From Caenorhabditis remanei (lineage: Eukaryota > Nematoda > Chromadorea > Rhabditida > Rhabditidae), in assembly GCF_010183535.1 (NCBI RefSeq), contig NC_071331.1, forward strand, positions 24,118,001 through 24,182,000: 64,000 bases of DNA. Direction: 5' to 3'. Under the pieces are notes generated by a model. The model saw only the letters and a program-made list of their open reading frames with translations, ran no database searches and had not been told where the DNA came from. This document shows positions 53,691 to 63,461 of this stretch, one piece after another (within the stretch, counting starts at the first letter, position 1; each line of letters starts with the position of its first letter). The position numbers were made by a program, and so were the translations under genes.

Positions 53691-54736
53691 TAATTTTTTC
53701 ATGAAAATAGAAAAGAAGCATTGACGATAGAAAATAGATTAAATATTCCAAAAAGTTGTGGAACAGGAATTTTTTTTTTGAAATGTCATGTTTTTTCTTT
53801 TCAAGTGATCATCAATTACCAGTTCTTCAACAATTATTTGAAAAATGGAGAAAACATTGGCGGGGTTATGGTATTTTTTTCGAAAATTAATATCATCCGT
53901 ATAAATGACTAAGTAAACCAAAGGATAGGTCTAAAATTATGGAGAATTGTTGAAACAGTTAACTTTTCTAGGAAAAATAATGTTGGGGGGCGGAGCTTAA
54001 CAAAAAAGATACATTTAACTCAAAATGTTATTTTTACTGTTTCAAAAATATTTTAAAGTGAATTCGAAAAATTTTATGGTATTGAAATTCATATTCGCTC
54101 TTCATGTATAATTGTGACGTTTTGCGACTAGACCGTTCTGAGATTACCCAGTTAAAAAAAAGTCCCAATTTAAAATATAAAAACTAAAATAAAAAAGAAA
54201 CCAAGATGTATGATGAGTTAGTAGAAGACGAGAACTCAACTGAGATTCTCTGAAAAAAAGAAAAAAGTAATAATAATAGTTTGTTTATAGGGGGGAAGAT
54301 CCACCACCACCACGACACCCCTGAGGAAACGAAAATGGAAATAGTGTGTGGAGGAGAGAGACGGAGAGAGACGGAGAAGGAAATGAGAAGAAAAGGAACT
54401 GACATGGGGGGAAATTAGAATAGAGAATGAATGAATTGTTGGGGGAGGAATCTGAAGCATTTTTTTGGCTGAAAATTATCTTAAAATTGCATAAAATCGG
54501 AGAAGAAAGGCCTAAATTGGTGAGAATTGACTGAATATAACGAAACTATCAAAATTTCTGCTCAAAAATATAATTTACTGGGAAAAAACCCGCCAGACCA
54601 CTTCAAACATCTCAAACACTGGAAAAATTCGGTCTTAATTATCTTGAAGAATTGTTCTTTTGAAGAGCGCGCCCTAGGCACGCCAGCTTGAGTCAGATGT
54701 CCTCAAAAACTGTCTCACAGTTTCATGGGTAATTAT
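53691..54736. other. Gene-poor stretch
   Basis: No supported gene. It contains two octamers (53951 minus, 54037 plus), one CTCCGCCC-type box near 53992, and a purine-rich stretch at about 54245-54440. Confidence 0.5.
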
Positions 54737-55093
54737 CAGAGTTGTACGGAATGCCATTTTTCAGTTTCCGGAATCCGGAACCGGAATGACAAAAAAGCCG
54801 GAATTCCGGAATTTCGGAATTCGGATTGATTCGATAAATTTGCAAGTCCAAGTCATTTTTTCAAGTGTTTTCAATGATATATAAAGTTTTAAACTTATTC
54901 TGAGGATCAAAACCGGAAAAGAATTACTATAGCTGCCTTTTAAACTCAAAACTATTTCCAAATTTCAACTTCTGAATTCCGGAAAAAGGAGACTCAAAAA
55001 ACCGGAATCCGGAACCGGAATCATATTTTAAAAATCCGGAATCCGGAACCGGAACCGGAATGTCAAAAAAACCCGGGATTCCGGACAACTCTG
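54737..55093. mobile_element. hAT-like MITE, CAGAGTTG family, CCGGAAT interior (long form)
   Basis: Element of 357 bases from CAGAGTTGTACGGAAT to CGGACAACTCTG, with a perfect 8-base duplication, GTAATTAT (54729-54736 and 55094-55101). It is a longer relative of the 104-base element at 8167-8270, with an AT-rich centre between TTCCGGAAT arrays. Confidence 0.87.
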
Positions 55094-55101
55094 GTAATTA
55101 T

Positions 55102-56054
55102 CTCAAAACAATTCATATAGTTTTTATCTAGAACGAAGTTTATGAAACAAGTAATATTGTTGAAAAGCAGCTACAAAAGTTGATAAAGGTTTCGAAACAG
55201 AAAATATATTTTCGTAATGTCTGAGAAATAAATGTTCAGGGTGTCAAGGAAACATTAGAATTACAAAGTTTTTAGAAATGAGTATGGGGAAAATTGTGTT
55301 AAGTATCTACTATTCATACCTACCAGATTGTTTCTGAGAAGAAAAAGGGCATTAGTACCCCTTTTCCTTTCCTAATTAAAACTCAGGGGGGATTAGAAGG
55401 AAGCGTCCTTTCCTTTTTATTGCTGGTTCAATGGTCTAACATAATATAACAACATATTTTGAAACAGTTTTCAACAAAATTAATAAAATAAAATAAAATG
55501 ATAAATTCCTCTTACTTAATGGCACACTTCTTACAACCGCGCTCTATCGAAACCGAAGGAAATTGTGGTGCGAAATTGAGAGACATTTTTCAAGGACATT
55601 TCGGTGGAGCGCAGCTGTAAGAACTGTGCCGATTTTGAAAGTGTTGAAACAAGAAGCTAAAAAACAAGAAAAAGACTAAAAATGCAAGATCTAAAACCAG
55701 GTACGTTAGTTAGGGAATATAATAAGAGACACCCATAATCCCCTTTTTCTTATTTCTCTGAATACATGTTTTGTGATTTGAAGAACAATAGAAGAAGGAG
55801 GAGGAAGCGAATTGCAGGATTATAATCAAAAATTGGGTATTCGTAACATCAATCAGATCTTTTGAGAGATTTCTAGACCTGAAATTAGGTTAAGGACACT
55901 TCAAAACTATGTTGGACGTTTCGCAAGTTTAATTTTGAAAATTAGAATGTTTTTTTTTAGATAGAACTTACTCATTGTAATCGAAATCAAACATGGAACC
56001 TATTATAAAATAATTTGTGAAAATTTTGAAACGGAAATTATTTTTTGGTGTAGC
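55102..56054. other. Gene-poor stretch
   Basis: No supported gene. It includes one minus-strand octamer (55460) and a palindromic element at about 55525-55632 (TTCTTACAACCGCGCTC to GCGCAGCTGTAAGAA) related to the core of the 40.6 kb block. Confidence 0.5.
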
Positions 56055-56462
56055 TCCGCCTACTTTTTCGTAGCGTTTCAAAAATTTGACATTTCTAATC
56101 ACTTTCCACTATTATTAATGAATGAAATATTTAAGCTCCGCCCACTTTTTCTTGTTAAAACTTTTTCATGTAAAAAATCAAAATTCACCAAAATATTGTT
56201 TGTATTTTACAAATCTTGAAACAGTATATTTTTAATATTAAAAAAAAAACATTATTTTTTCTGGAAAATTTAACTGTTTCAATAATTATCTAAGATTTTT
56301 ATCAAGTTCTTTATTTCACTCTATAATTTATTAGCTCGGCACAGTGCTTACAACTGCGCTCCACTGAAATGCCCTTGTCTCTTTTTCTCTGAATCTCTCA
56401 ATTTCGCACACAATTTTGTTCGGTTTCGGTAGAGCGCAGTTGTAAGAAGTGTGTCGTGCTGA
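56055..56462. repeat. Duplicated block, inverted copy of 40.56-40.99 kb
   Basis: Reverse-complement copy of 40555-40995, including the CTGTTTCA octamer (56217-56224, minus). A second octamer, on the plus strand at 56274, lies between them in this copy. Confidence 0.75.
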
Positions 56463-56865
56463 TAATCGTAATTAAATACTGCAGGAGGATGGGATAGTTG
56501 CGAAAAAACGTCCCTGGTTGCAAGACAGTACTAGTTCTATTTTATTTTTTACGGTTTCAAAAATTAATGTTCTTTTTTAGGCAATCAATTGGTTTAATAA
56601 TAAGAAAATCCATAGTCCGATCATTAGAAATTATATTTATTTACTGTCTCACAGTATTCACATAAATTCCTTTGTTTATGTTGAACTATTCTGTTTAAAA
56701 CATTTGTGGACGGTCTGAATCTCAGAAAAAAGACTTAAAATTTCAAAAAATTCAAAAAAAAAGAAGATCTTTTAGAGGGAGGTCATCTAGATCAGAATTT
56801 ACAACTTTTGGTTCAGATTCTTTTTTCTTTCCGGGATTTTCAAAATTACGGGAAGACCTGAAATC

Positions 56866-57108
56866 CATAGTTGTCAAGGCCCGGACAAATTGGCGCGAAA
56901 GTCAAACTTTCAAATTTTTTCAAATTTTTCGAATTTTTTGAATTTTTTCGCGAAAAAGTCTAATTTTCGACAATGATTCAGAATTAAAAGAGAATCTGAA
57001 AAATAGTAAAAAAAAGGTCACATTTTCGATAAAAAATTTAAAAAAATAAAAAAAAATTAGGAAAAAAAGGGTCATATTTTGAAGCCGGCCCGGGCCTTGA
57101 CAACTATG
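56866..57108. mobile_element. hAT-like MITE, CATAGTTG ends
   Basis: Element of 243 bases from CATAGTTGTCAAGGCCCGG to CCGGGCCTTGACAACTATG. Flanks CTGAAATC and CTAAAATC match at 7 of 8 positions. The AT-rich centre contains TTTTTCGCGAAAAAGTC, similar to the centres of the GGGCC elements. Confidence 0.8.
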
Positions 57109-57116
57109 CTAAAATC

Positions 57117-59198
57117 CTAGTTAGACTAGAAAGACCGAAATTCGGAAACGCACGGAATTGGGGAAAAAGTCTTTAAAATTCCTTAATACTTCTATTCAGG
57201 ACCCCACATTTTTAATTGAAAAAGTGTTGAAACAGTAAAAATTAGTGGGAAATTCGATAGGTCTTTTCGAGCCCCGTGGATTCCAAACCTTAGAGCGTCA
57301 TTAATATAATATTGAATTTATTCATTTTTCGCTCAATTTTCTCTGGAAGAGAAAATTTTAGAGCGTTCGAATGAAAACGGTGTATTAGTTGTAAAGAAAA
57401 CGGAACAAAATTATATATTTTCTGAGAAACAGTGGAAAATGTTCACTTCCTTGTCTATATAAATACCGTTGGGAACAAATTGTATAGTTGGGAAGGGGTA
57501 CGTCAGAAAAACAGTATAGAAATGGGATAAACAGGAACTTGAAGCAAGTTATGTATCTTTATAAAACGGAACTGCATGGAGAGTTGCAAATTGGCGAATT
57601 TGTGGAAATAAGTCGAATCAAGTAATCAGCAAAAGTGACAAAAAGTTTTAGAAATTGTTAAATTACTTTTTGAAACACTGATTACTAATATGTGCTGAAA
57701 AAACGTTACATTTTCATTCAAAGGTTTTCAGGTGTTCAAGAAGAATATCTGTTTCAAATTATAACTATGAAATTTATCCAAAAAAGTATTCTTGTTAATG
57801 TTGTTCTACTATCAAGCCACAAATTTACAGTGCTTTTTTGGCTCCGCCCCCCCCCCTTTTAGAAAAATCGTTATATTAATGTGTGGAGTTTTAATGACTT
57901 TGCACATTTTATGAATAAAATAGGAAGTAAATACATTTTTCCTCTTACTTTTTGTTCAAAAATGGAAAATAAAGCCGTGAAAGAAAAAAGCTAGCTGATC
58001 GAATTTGTGATTGTAAAGAATCCTATATTACGTGATTTTGAAACAGTGAAAAATAAAAAACTTTTGATTTTAAACCTTGTCCACCGGAATTCCGCATTCC
58101 AACTTTAGCCATTTTAAAATTTCCGCCTGAAGTCTACAAGTTCAAACCAAAAAAGCGAAATTTAACGCAAATAAATATATTTTTGCCACAAACCTTTTGC
58201 CACGAAATATGTCCAAACACCTTTTCAAAAACTGTATTCCGCTCAACTTTCATCTCTTTTACAGCGAACTTTTTTTAGTTTCAGGAAAAATGACCTCTCC
58301 GTTCTCTTAGAAAATTAAAATTTCTCAACTTGGGCTCTAAATTTTACAAAAGTTCCACAAATCACTAAAATTTGGAATTTTTAAGAATTCAAGGCTGGAA
58401 ATTTATCAGGATTCAGGTTTTTAGTGGAATATGACGTAAATTTTCAAATAAAAGAGGGAAAAAAAAAGAAAAATTGCTAAAATTATTCCGTTTCGAAAAA
58501 TAAATAAATAATTGAGAACTTCTATTAAAACCCAATTTCCAGACACTACCAAACTTCTAAATTTAATAAATCAAATAAACAAGGACACCTCCATTTGATT
58601 GATTGGAAAGTTAATTATGTTACTTCTTGAAAATTTAATCACGTACTTGCTACACATACACGTATGCAATCAAAAATGATCTACGCTTCAAAAAGTGGTT
58701 TTATTAGTCATCCGACATCTACTAGACACCCTTTCCGGAAATAGAAAGAAGAGAAATGTAAAAATAAACAAATTCGGATTTTAATTGGAAGGGGGGGGGG
58801 AGGTAATGATTTCTTGGAAAACTGAGACAAAAGGTCTGAAAATGTATGATGATGGTTATGAAACGTCCCGGTTGTGGAACAGACAAAAAACTATGGGAAG
58901 AACTAGGAATGTTCTTCAGATCTAAATGAAGCGGAAGAGAAGAATCCCAACTAACAGGAACAGAGAGAATAAAGAGAGAAGGTTCAGGAGTTTTGTCTAC
59001 TAGCAGTTATGTGCAGGGGGCGGAGCCTAATAACTGGTCAGATTTCCCAAGGAGATATGGTGGGCAGGTGTTCTTATCTGAAGAAGGCGGATGACTCAAA
59101 CAATATACTAATACAGATGTGTGAATTAGTTGACATGTTTACACTAGGCTATGACATGGAATCAATACAAGAATTAGAGAAAATTGAAATCTTCAAGT
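57117..59198. other. Gene-poor stretch
   Basis: No supported gene. It contains three octamers (57228, 57749, 58039), a C run of 10 at 57847-57856, a G run of 10 at 58791-58800, and at 59008-59165 one copy of a segment repeated at 60335-60490. Confidence 0.5.
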
Positions 59199-59576
59199 CA
59201 TACTTGTTAACCGGGCCGAATCGGGCCGACCCGGGCCGGCTCGTAACTCGCTTCAAAATGAATATTATGATCTGAAAAATATACCAAAATGTAGATTTCG
59301 ACGAGTTCTATGTCCATGACTTACTACTGGCCGGATGTCTATTCGTTAATATGCCGCGGGCCGGGCTAGAATGGCTTTTTTGGCCATTTTCGCGTTTTTT
59401 GGCACTTTTTCCCGGACCGCGACACATGAACGAATAGCCATCCGGCCCGTAGTAGGTCACGGACATAGAACTCGTCGAGATCTACATTTTGGTATATTTT
59501 TCAGCTCATAATATTGAGTTTGAAGCGAGTTACGGGCCGGCCCGTGTCGGCCAGTTTGGGGCCGTTGACAAGTATG
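59199..59576. mobile_element. Palindromic hAT-like MITE, CATACTTG family (copy 5)
   Basis: Palindrome of 378 bases from CATACTTGTTAACCGGGCC to GTTGACAAGTATG, with a perfect 8-base duplication, CTTCAAGT (59191-59198 and 59577-59584). Confidence 0.87.
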
Positions 59577-59649
59577 CTTCAAGTGACTAAGAGTACAATA
59601 AGGAGGAATTTGATAGAAACTGACCTGTGTTCACGAGTGTCCATCATTC

Positions 59650-60135
59650 CTAGCCACTTCCTCCCATATTGTTGTCAATCCCTATGGTGTCGTTCATCTG
59701 GTCGTAGATCCATTGATTGTAGTGCGACAATGTGTAGATGGTCGGGGCTGGAAAGATATCAATTTTATAATCGGTTATGAGAGTTTTTAAGTTTTTAGCA
59801 ACTCCCGATTTCAGGAATAATCTGGTCGTTTTTTGGTGTTTTAAACTCATACTATAGATTTTTCAGAGTGGAAATTCTATATATTGCAATATCAGCCGAT
59901 CTCAACCGATCTTAAGTGATTTTTAGTCAAACTTTCAGATTAACAGACCAATTCTGAAATCATCCCCCAAAAATTTGTCAGTTAAGATCCTAGCCCAGTC
60001 TCCAACTAAAAAAGTATGACTACATCTATTTTGAGATGATAACTAACCTGAGTTCAAGACATTTGAAGACACTCTCCTTCTTTCCAGATCCTCTGTGTCG
60101 TCATGGTTGTTGATCAATTGATTGATTGTTGTTGA
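59650..60135 (-). CDS. Possible 3' end of an unidentified gene (two exons)
   Basis: I do not recognise this protein. On the minus strand, after the acceptor AATATTCCAG, an exon at 60135-60048 reads STTINQLINNHDDTEDLERR and onwards, and ends at a GTTAGT donor in phase 1. After a TATCTTTCCAG acceptor, an exon at 59747-59650 continues in the matching phase with APTIYTLSHYNQWIYDQMND and ends MGGSG with a TAG stop. Together they give about 61 residues. Evidence is limited to two good acceptors, one donor, phase agreement, and base composition richer in GC than the surroundings. No start codon or upstream exon was found. It lies between two direct copies of a segment (59008-59165 and 60335-60490), so it could be part of a duplicated or decaying gene. 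Confidence 0.3.
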
Positions 60136-61245
60136 CTGGAATATTGTCAATTAAAACTACTGAAATTATTTTGAGTAAGAGAGTTGATAATAAGACGAAC
60201 AATCACGCAATGAATTCAAGTATAAAAAGAATGACTGAATTAAAACAAAAAGTGAACAATTATTGAGAAAATGAGAAAAGACCTCCTTGTAGGCCGAGAT
60301 GAGGGAAGTGTGACCTAATGCTGTCCTACGGTTATGGGCGGGGCCTAATGACTGGGTCAGGTCAGATTTCCCAAAGAGATAGGGGGTATGTGATGAAGAG
60401 CCAATAGACCTAAAAAGACAGATGTTTGAATTAGTTGACATGTTTACAGTAGGCTATGACATCAGCTGTTTGTTTGCCTGTGGGAATCAATAACCCGGGG
60501 CGGGGGGGGGGGGGTCTCAGGGAAAAAAAATGTAGAGAAAATTGGATTGAAAATTGAAATTCTTTGAAAAGTGGGTAATAGCGTAACTTTAAGGCACAAA
60601 ACTATGAGAATGTAGCTTGTTTGTTAGGACGGAAAACTGGTTATCAAATTCTAGGGAAAATTTTGAGTTTTTTTTGAAACAGTAAATAGAATGGTCTCAA
60701 TTTCCAACATTCTGGTTTCAAAACGTCTCGCAGCCAGTTTCAGAACATCTAACCAACTTTTCCATCCCTCGGGAACAGAAGGTTTCATCAGCTGTTTGAA
60801 ATGAAGTTAAAACTGAAAATTTGAGCGAATTTTCATAGTTTCCGAATTTTTAGGAGTTTCAGAGCGAAATATGCGAATTTTTCACTGAAAATTGTGTAAA
60901 ATCAGCTAAAATTTGATAATCAATTGATTTCTGTTCAAATGTTCAAGACTTTTTCAATTTTCACTTCTTGAAACTAAAGAAAATCCGGTTAATTTAGCCA
61001 AAAACGCGTCAAAGGCGCGCCAGACGCTAGAAATGAAGTCAAAACTGCGCCACAAGGTTGCCTTTGACGCGTTTTTGAGTTTTTTTGCTGACTATCTTGA
61101 GAGCCAAAAATCTGATTTCTGAGATTCCGACCTTTTGATCTTTCTTCTTTGTTCCCACCCCATCAAAAATTTCGGAATCATAAAATCTTCTTCTCCCTCT
61201 CCCAAGACCCCTTGAGAAACCGTCCTAATTCAATCATGTACCCCC
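60136..61245. other. Gene-poor stretch
   Basis: No supported gene. It contains the second copy of the 59.0 kb segment (60335-60490), a G run of 13 at 60502-60514, one minus-strand octamer at 60675, and a pair of GC-rich boxes in opposite orientations (61003 and 61056). The last 150 bases are the likely promoter of the next gene. Confidence 0.5.
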
Positions 61246-61252
61246 TATAAAA
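61246..61252 (+). promoter_or_regulatory. TATA box of the transthyretin-like gene
   Basis: TATAAAA lies 47 bases upstream of the start codon at 61299, in a GC-richer stretch. The spacing leaves a 5' UTR of about 20 bases, which fits a gene transcribed from its own promoter without trans-splicing. Confidence 0.6.
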
Positions 61253-61298
61253 CGCCCGTCCGCTCCCTCCATTCCATATCATTCTCCGTCTCTGGAAA

Positions 61299-62395
61299 AT
61301 GTCTCGTTTCTTCCCGATTTTTCTGGTTTTCCTCTTCGTGCAATTCACCATTGGTTACCCTGAAATGGAGAGCCTGGAATACAAGAAGATGCATCCGACG
61401 ACTGATTACATCCATTTCACTGGACAAATCACCTGCAAACACATCCAGACACCCACTATTCAATCGTTTGTGTTGTGGGAGCACAATCGGTGAGTTTGGA
61501 GAGAGAGAGTCGTTTTAGAACTGGTCACCTGGCAACCGGTCTTAAAGGTTTCAATACATCTCTGACCCGTTATAAAACTGAAAAATGAGCTTAGAACCTT
61601 TGAAAATCCATATCTACACCGTTAAATCGCATTTTTCATACTTGTCAACCGGGCGGAAACGGCTCGTAACTCACGTCAAAATGAATATTATGAGCTGAAA
61701 AATGTACCAAAATGTAGGTCTCGACGAGTTCTATGTCCGTACACCTACTACGGGCCGGATGCCTATTTGTTAATATGCCGCGGGCCGGGCTATAATGGCT
61801 TTTTTGGCCATTTTTGCGTTTTTTGTACTTTTTCCCGGCCGGCGGCACATTAACAAATAGACATCCGACCCGTAGTAAGGCACGGGCATAGAACTCGCCG
61901 AGATCTACATTTTGGTATATTTTTCAGCTCATAATATTCATTTTGAAGCGAGTTACGAGCCGGCACGTGTCGGCCCGGTTGACAAGTACGGCATTTTTTG
62001 AAAAATTACGTCTGAGTGGCTCTGAGCGATTTTGCATATCATGTCCCTCGCTGACCTACCTTTTTGCATAGTGATATGATGCTTCATTTGCATTTTCAGA
62101 ATTCTTAAGGACTTCCTCCCCTTCCAACAAGTAACCCTTGACCAGACAGTATACCCATATAAGTACGATGTGAAGGCAAGAGCGTTTGGTGATTGGCCTA
62201 CTGTAAGTTTGTGGTTTCAAAACAGGAGTTTCAGTTTCAAAACGTCCCAGTTTGTTTTAGAAGGAGTACGAGTTCTACTATTACATCATTCACGACTGCA
62301 ACTACTGGAGGGAGTCGAAGGTTCAGGAAGTTTGGTATCAAGATTTCAAAACTGAAGGCAACGTCACCCACAACAAGAATATTCAGCTTGAGTAA
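61299..62395 (+). CDS. Transthyretin-like (TTL/TTR family) secreted protein
   Basis: Member of the nematode transthyretin-like family of small extracellular proteins; roles are mostly unknown. Three exons, 61299-61489, 62100-62202 and 62261-62395, in phase throughout, give 142 residues. A signal peptide covers about residues 1-20 (MSRFFPIFLVFLFVQFTIGY). The mature part starts the beta-sandwich with HFTGQITCKH, has FVLWEHNRILKDFLPF, YKYDVKARAFGDWP and YEFYYYIIHDCNYW, and ends NKNIQLE. Two cysteines (in ITCKH and HDC) occupy the positions of the conserved family disulphide. One potential N-glycosylation site is NVT. It is divergent from typical members, and the strand after the first cysteine lacks the usual GKP motif. 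Intron 1 carries a MITE. AATAAA is at 62420-62425. Confidence 0.85.
61637..61990. mobile_element. Palindromic hAT-like MITE, CATACTTG family (copy 6)
   Basis: Palindrome of 354 bases from CATACTTGTCAACCGGGCG to GGTTGACAAGTACG, with a perfect 8-base duplication, GCATTTTT (61629-61636 and 61991-61998). It interrupts a segment whose uninterrupted copy exists at 48945-49035. Confidence 0.9.
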
Positions 62396-63169
62396 ATTGA
62401 TAATTGATAATTTGGGATGAATAAAGCATTTGTTGGGACACTTTTACTGATTGAAAACAGGAAAAGCGCCAATGCACTGAAAACGCGTCAAACAGCCGGA
62501 TCTTCGTGATGGCACCGGAAAGGCGTCAACCCACTGAGAATGCGCCAGCGACTACCCTGTTACACATCCGATATTTCTATGAATTCTGGACTTTTCCTAT
62601 CCGTGGGATCGGCGATTTCTGTTTTGAGAGCGGAGCCTAAAAATTAAATGTCTTATATATAGACTCACACTTTTCCACGTTATCAGAATGCACAATTTTA
62701 TAAGATCATTCAAATTTAAAACATTTTTCCAATAGCTCCGCGCATTTTTGAGATACAAAAAAAATAAATATGCTTGCGACGCTAAAATCGGCTGGGGGAG
62801 CTGTAACAGCTACATATATTTAAAGGCGGATATCTCAAAAATAGGCGGAGCTACCTAAAATTCTCTTCGATTAGTCACCGAATTTTCAAATTTTCTACTT
62901 TTCCCATCAAAAACCTCATTTTTAGCTCCAAAATCACATTTTCCGTCTCTGAAAAGCCTGAAAACCATCTTGCTCGTCGAATAATACGCATTGTACGCAA
63001 TAACACCGTCACGTACAATGCACAGGATTTGACGCGCAAACACAAAATTGGGTTATTTTCAACGATTTTGAACGATTTTGAACGATTTTTGATGGTTTTT
63101 ACACGAAAAAATAAGGAAAAAGATATATTTATTAACTATTTGACACAAAAAACATAAGAAAAAGAGAAA
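62396..63169. other. Convergent intergenic region
   Basis: This holds the 3' end of the transthyretin-like gene and, near 63128-63133, a minus-strand AATAAA for the next gene. The motif CGCATTGTACGCAATAAC near 62988 resembles an inverted copy near 1620. No exon is visible. Confidence 0.5.
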
Positions 63170-63461
63170 TTATTTCTTCTCGGGCACAACAGTCCGATAA
63201 ATCTTCTTGAATATCGATTCCTTCGGCTTCAGTCCCATCTGTTTTCGATTCTCTTCAGAAGAGGCCGCCTGTAGATCAGATAATCTCATTCCGAATACTC
63301 CAGAAGTGTATGAATTCGGATGTCTCTTCATCACTTCGTTATTCAATAATTGATCCAATGCTTGCAGTCTTTTCTCACATATTCCAGATGATTCGGATGC
63401 CGCTGGACCATTTGGCTGGAATTGACGCTCGATTTCTTTCGAGAGAAACACCGCGAAATCT
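63170..63461 (-). CDS. Terminal exon of an unidentified gene
   Basis: I do not recognise this protein. On the minus strand, an exon following the acceptor TTATTTCAG reads, with two bases carried from the previous exon, DFAVFLSKEIERQFQPNG and ends KKIYRTVVPEKK with a TAA. It codes about 96 residues, hydrophilic and probably mostly helical, with many Lys, Glu and Gln. There is no signal peptide, membrane segment or known motif. Codon use is clearly coding-like. A minus-strand AATAAA lies about 37 bases past the stop. The rest of the gene lies beyond the window edge. Confidence 0.75.

Larger units (their letters stand above)
37500..60700. promoter_or_regulatory. Candidate type I 21U-RNA (piRNA) gene cluster: dense CTGTTTCA promoter octamers on both strands
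   Basis: Exact CTGTTTCA copies on plus: 40824, 41787, 46495, 47798, 50713, 50801, 52124, 52626, 54037, 56274 and 57749 (first base). On minus (lowest coordinate of TGAAACAG): 37567, 38069, 39887, 41968, 42130, 46435, 49755, 53951, 55460, 56217, 57228, 58039 and 60675. Further minus-strand copies outside the denser core lie at 27042, 27427, 27545, 29308, 29377 and 36789. Most sit in an AT-rich context with A before and A or T runs after. In C. elegans this octamer is the core of the Ruby motif, bound by the SNPC-4/PRDE-1 machinery. The 21U-RNA begins at the T of a YRNT about 40 bases downstream. From base composition I estimate about one chance copy in this interval, against 24 seen. The individual 21U species cannot be called without small-RNA reads. 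Confidence 0.6.

Noticed and set aside
41968..57235. Near matches to the octamer (CTGTTTCG, CTGCTTCA, TGAAACAA, CGAAACAG and similar) at about 29645, 40785, 41945, 55195 and 57425
   Set aside because: Single-mismatch words are expected often by chance and were left out of the count, although some could be weak promoters.
59650..59747. Reading PTIYTLSHYNQWIYDQ as the C-terminus of a trypsin-like protease
   Set aside because: The preceding in-phase exon has no GDSGGP or other protease motif, so the resemblance to the final helix of trypsins is not enough.
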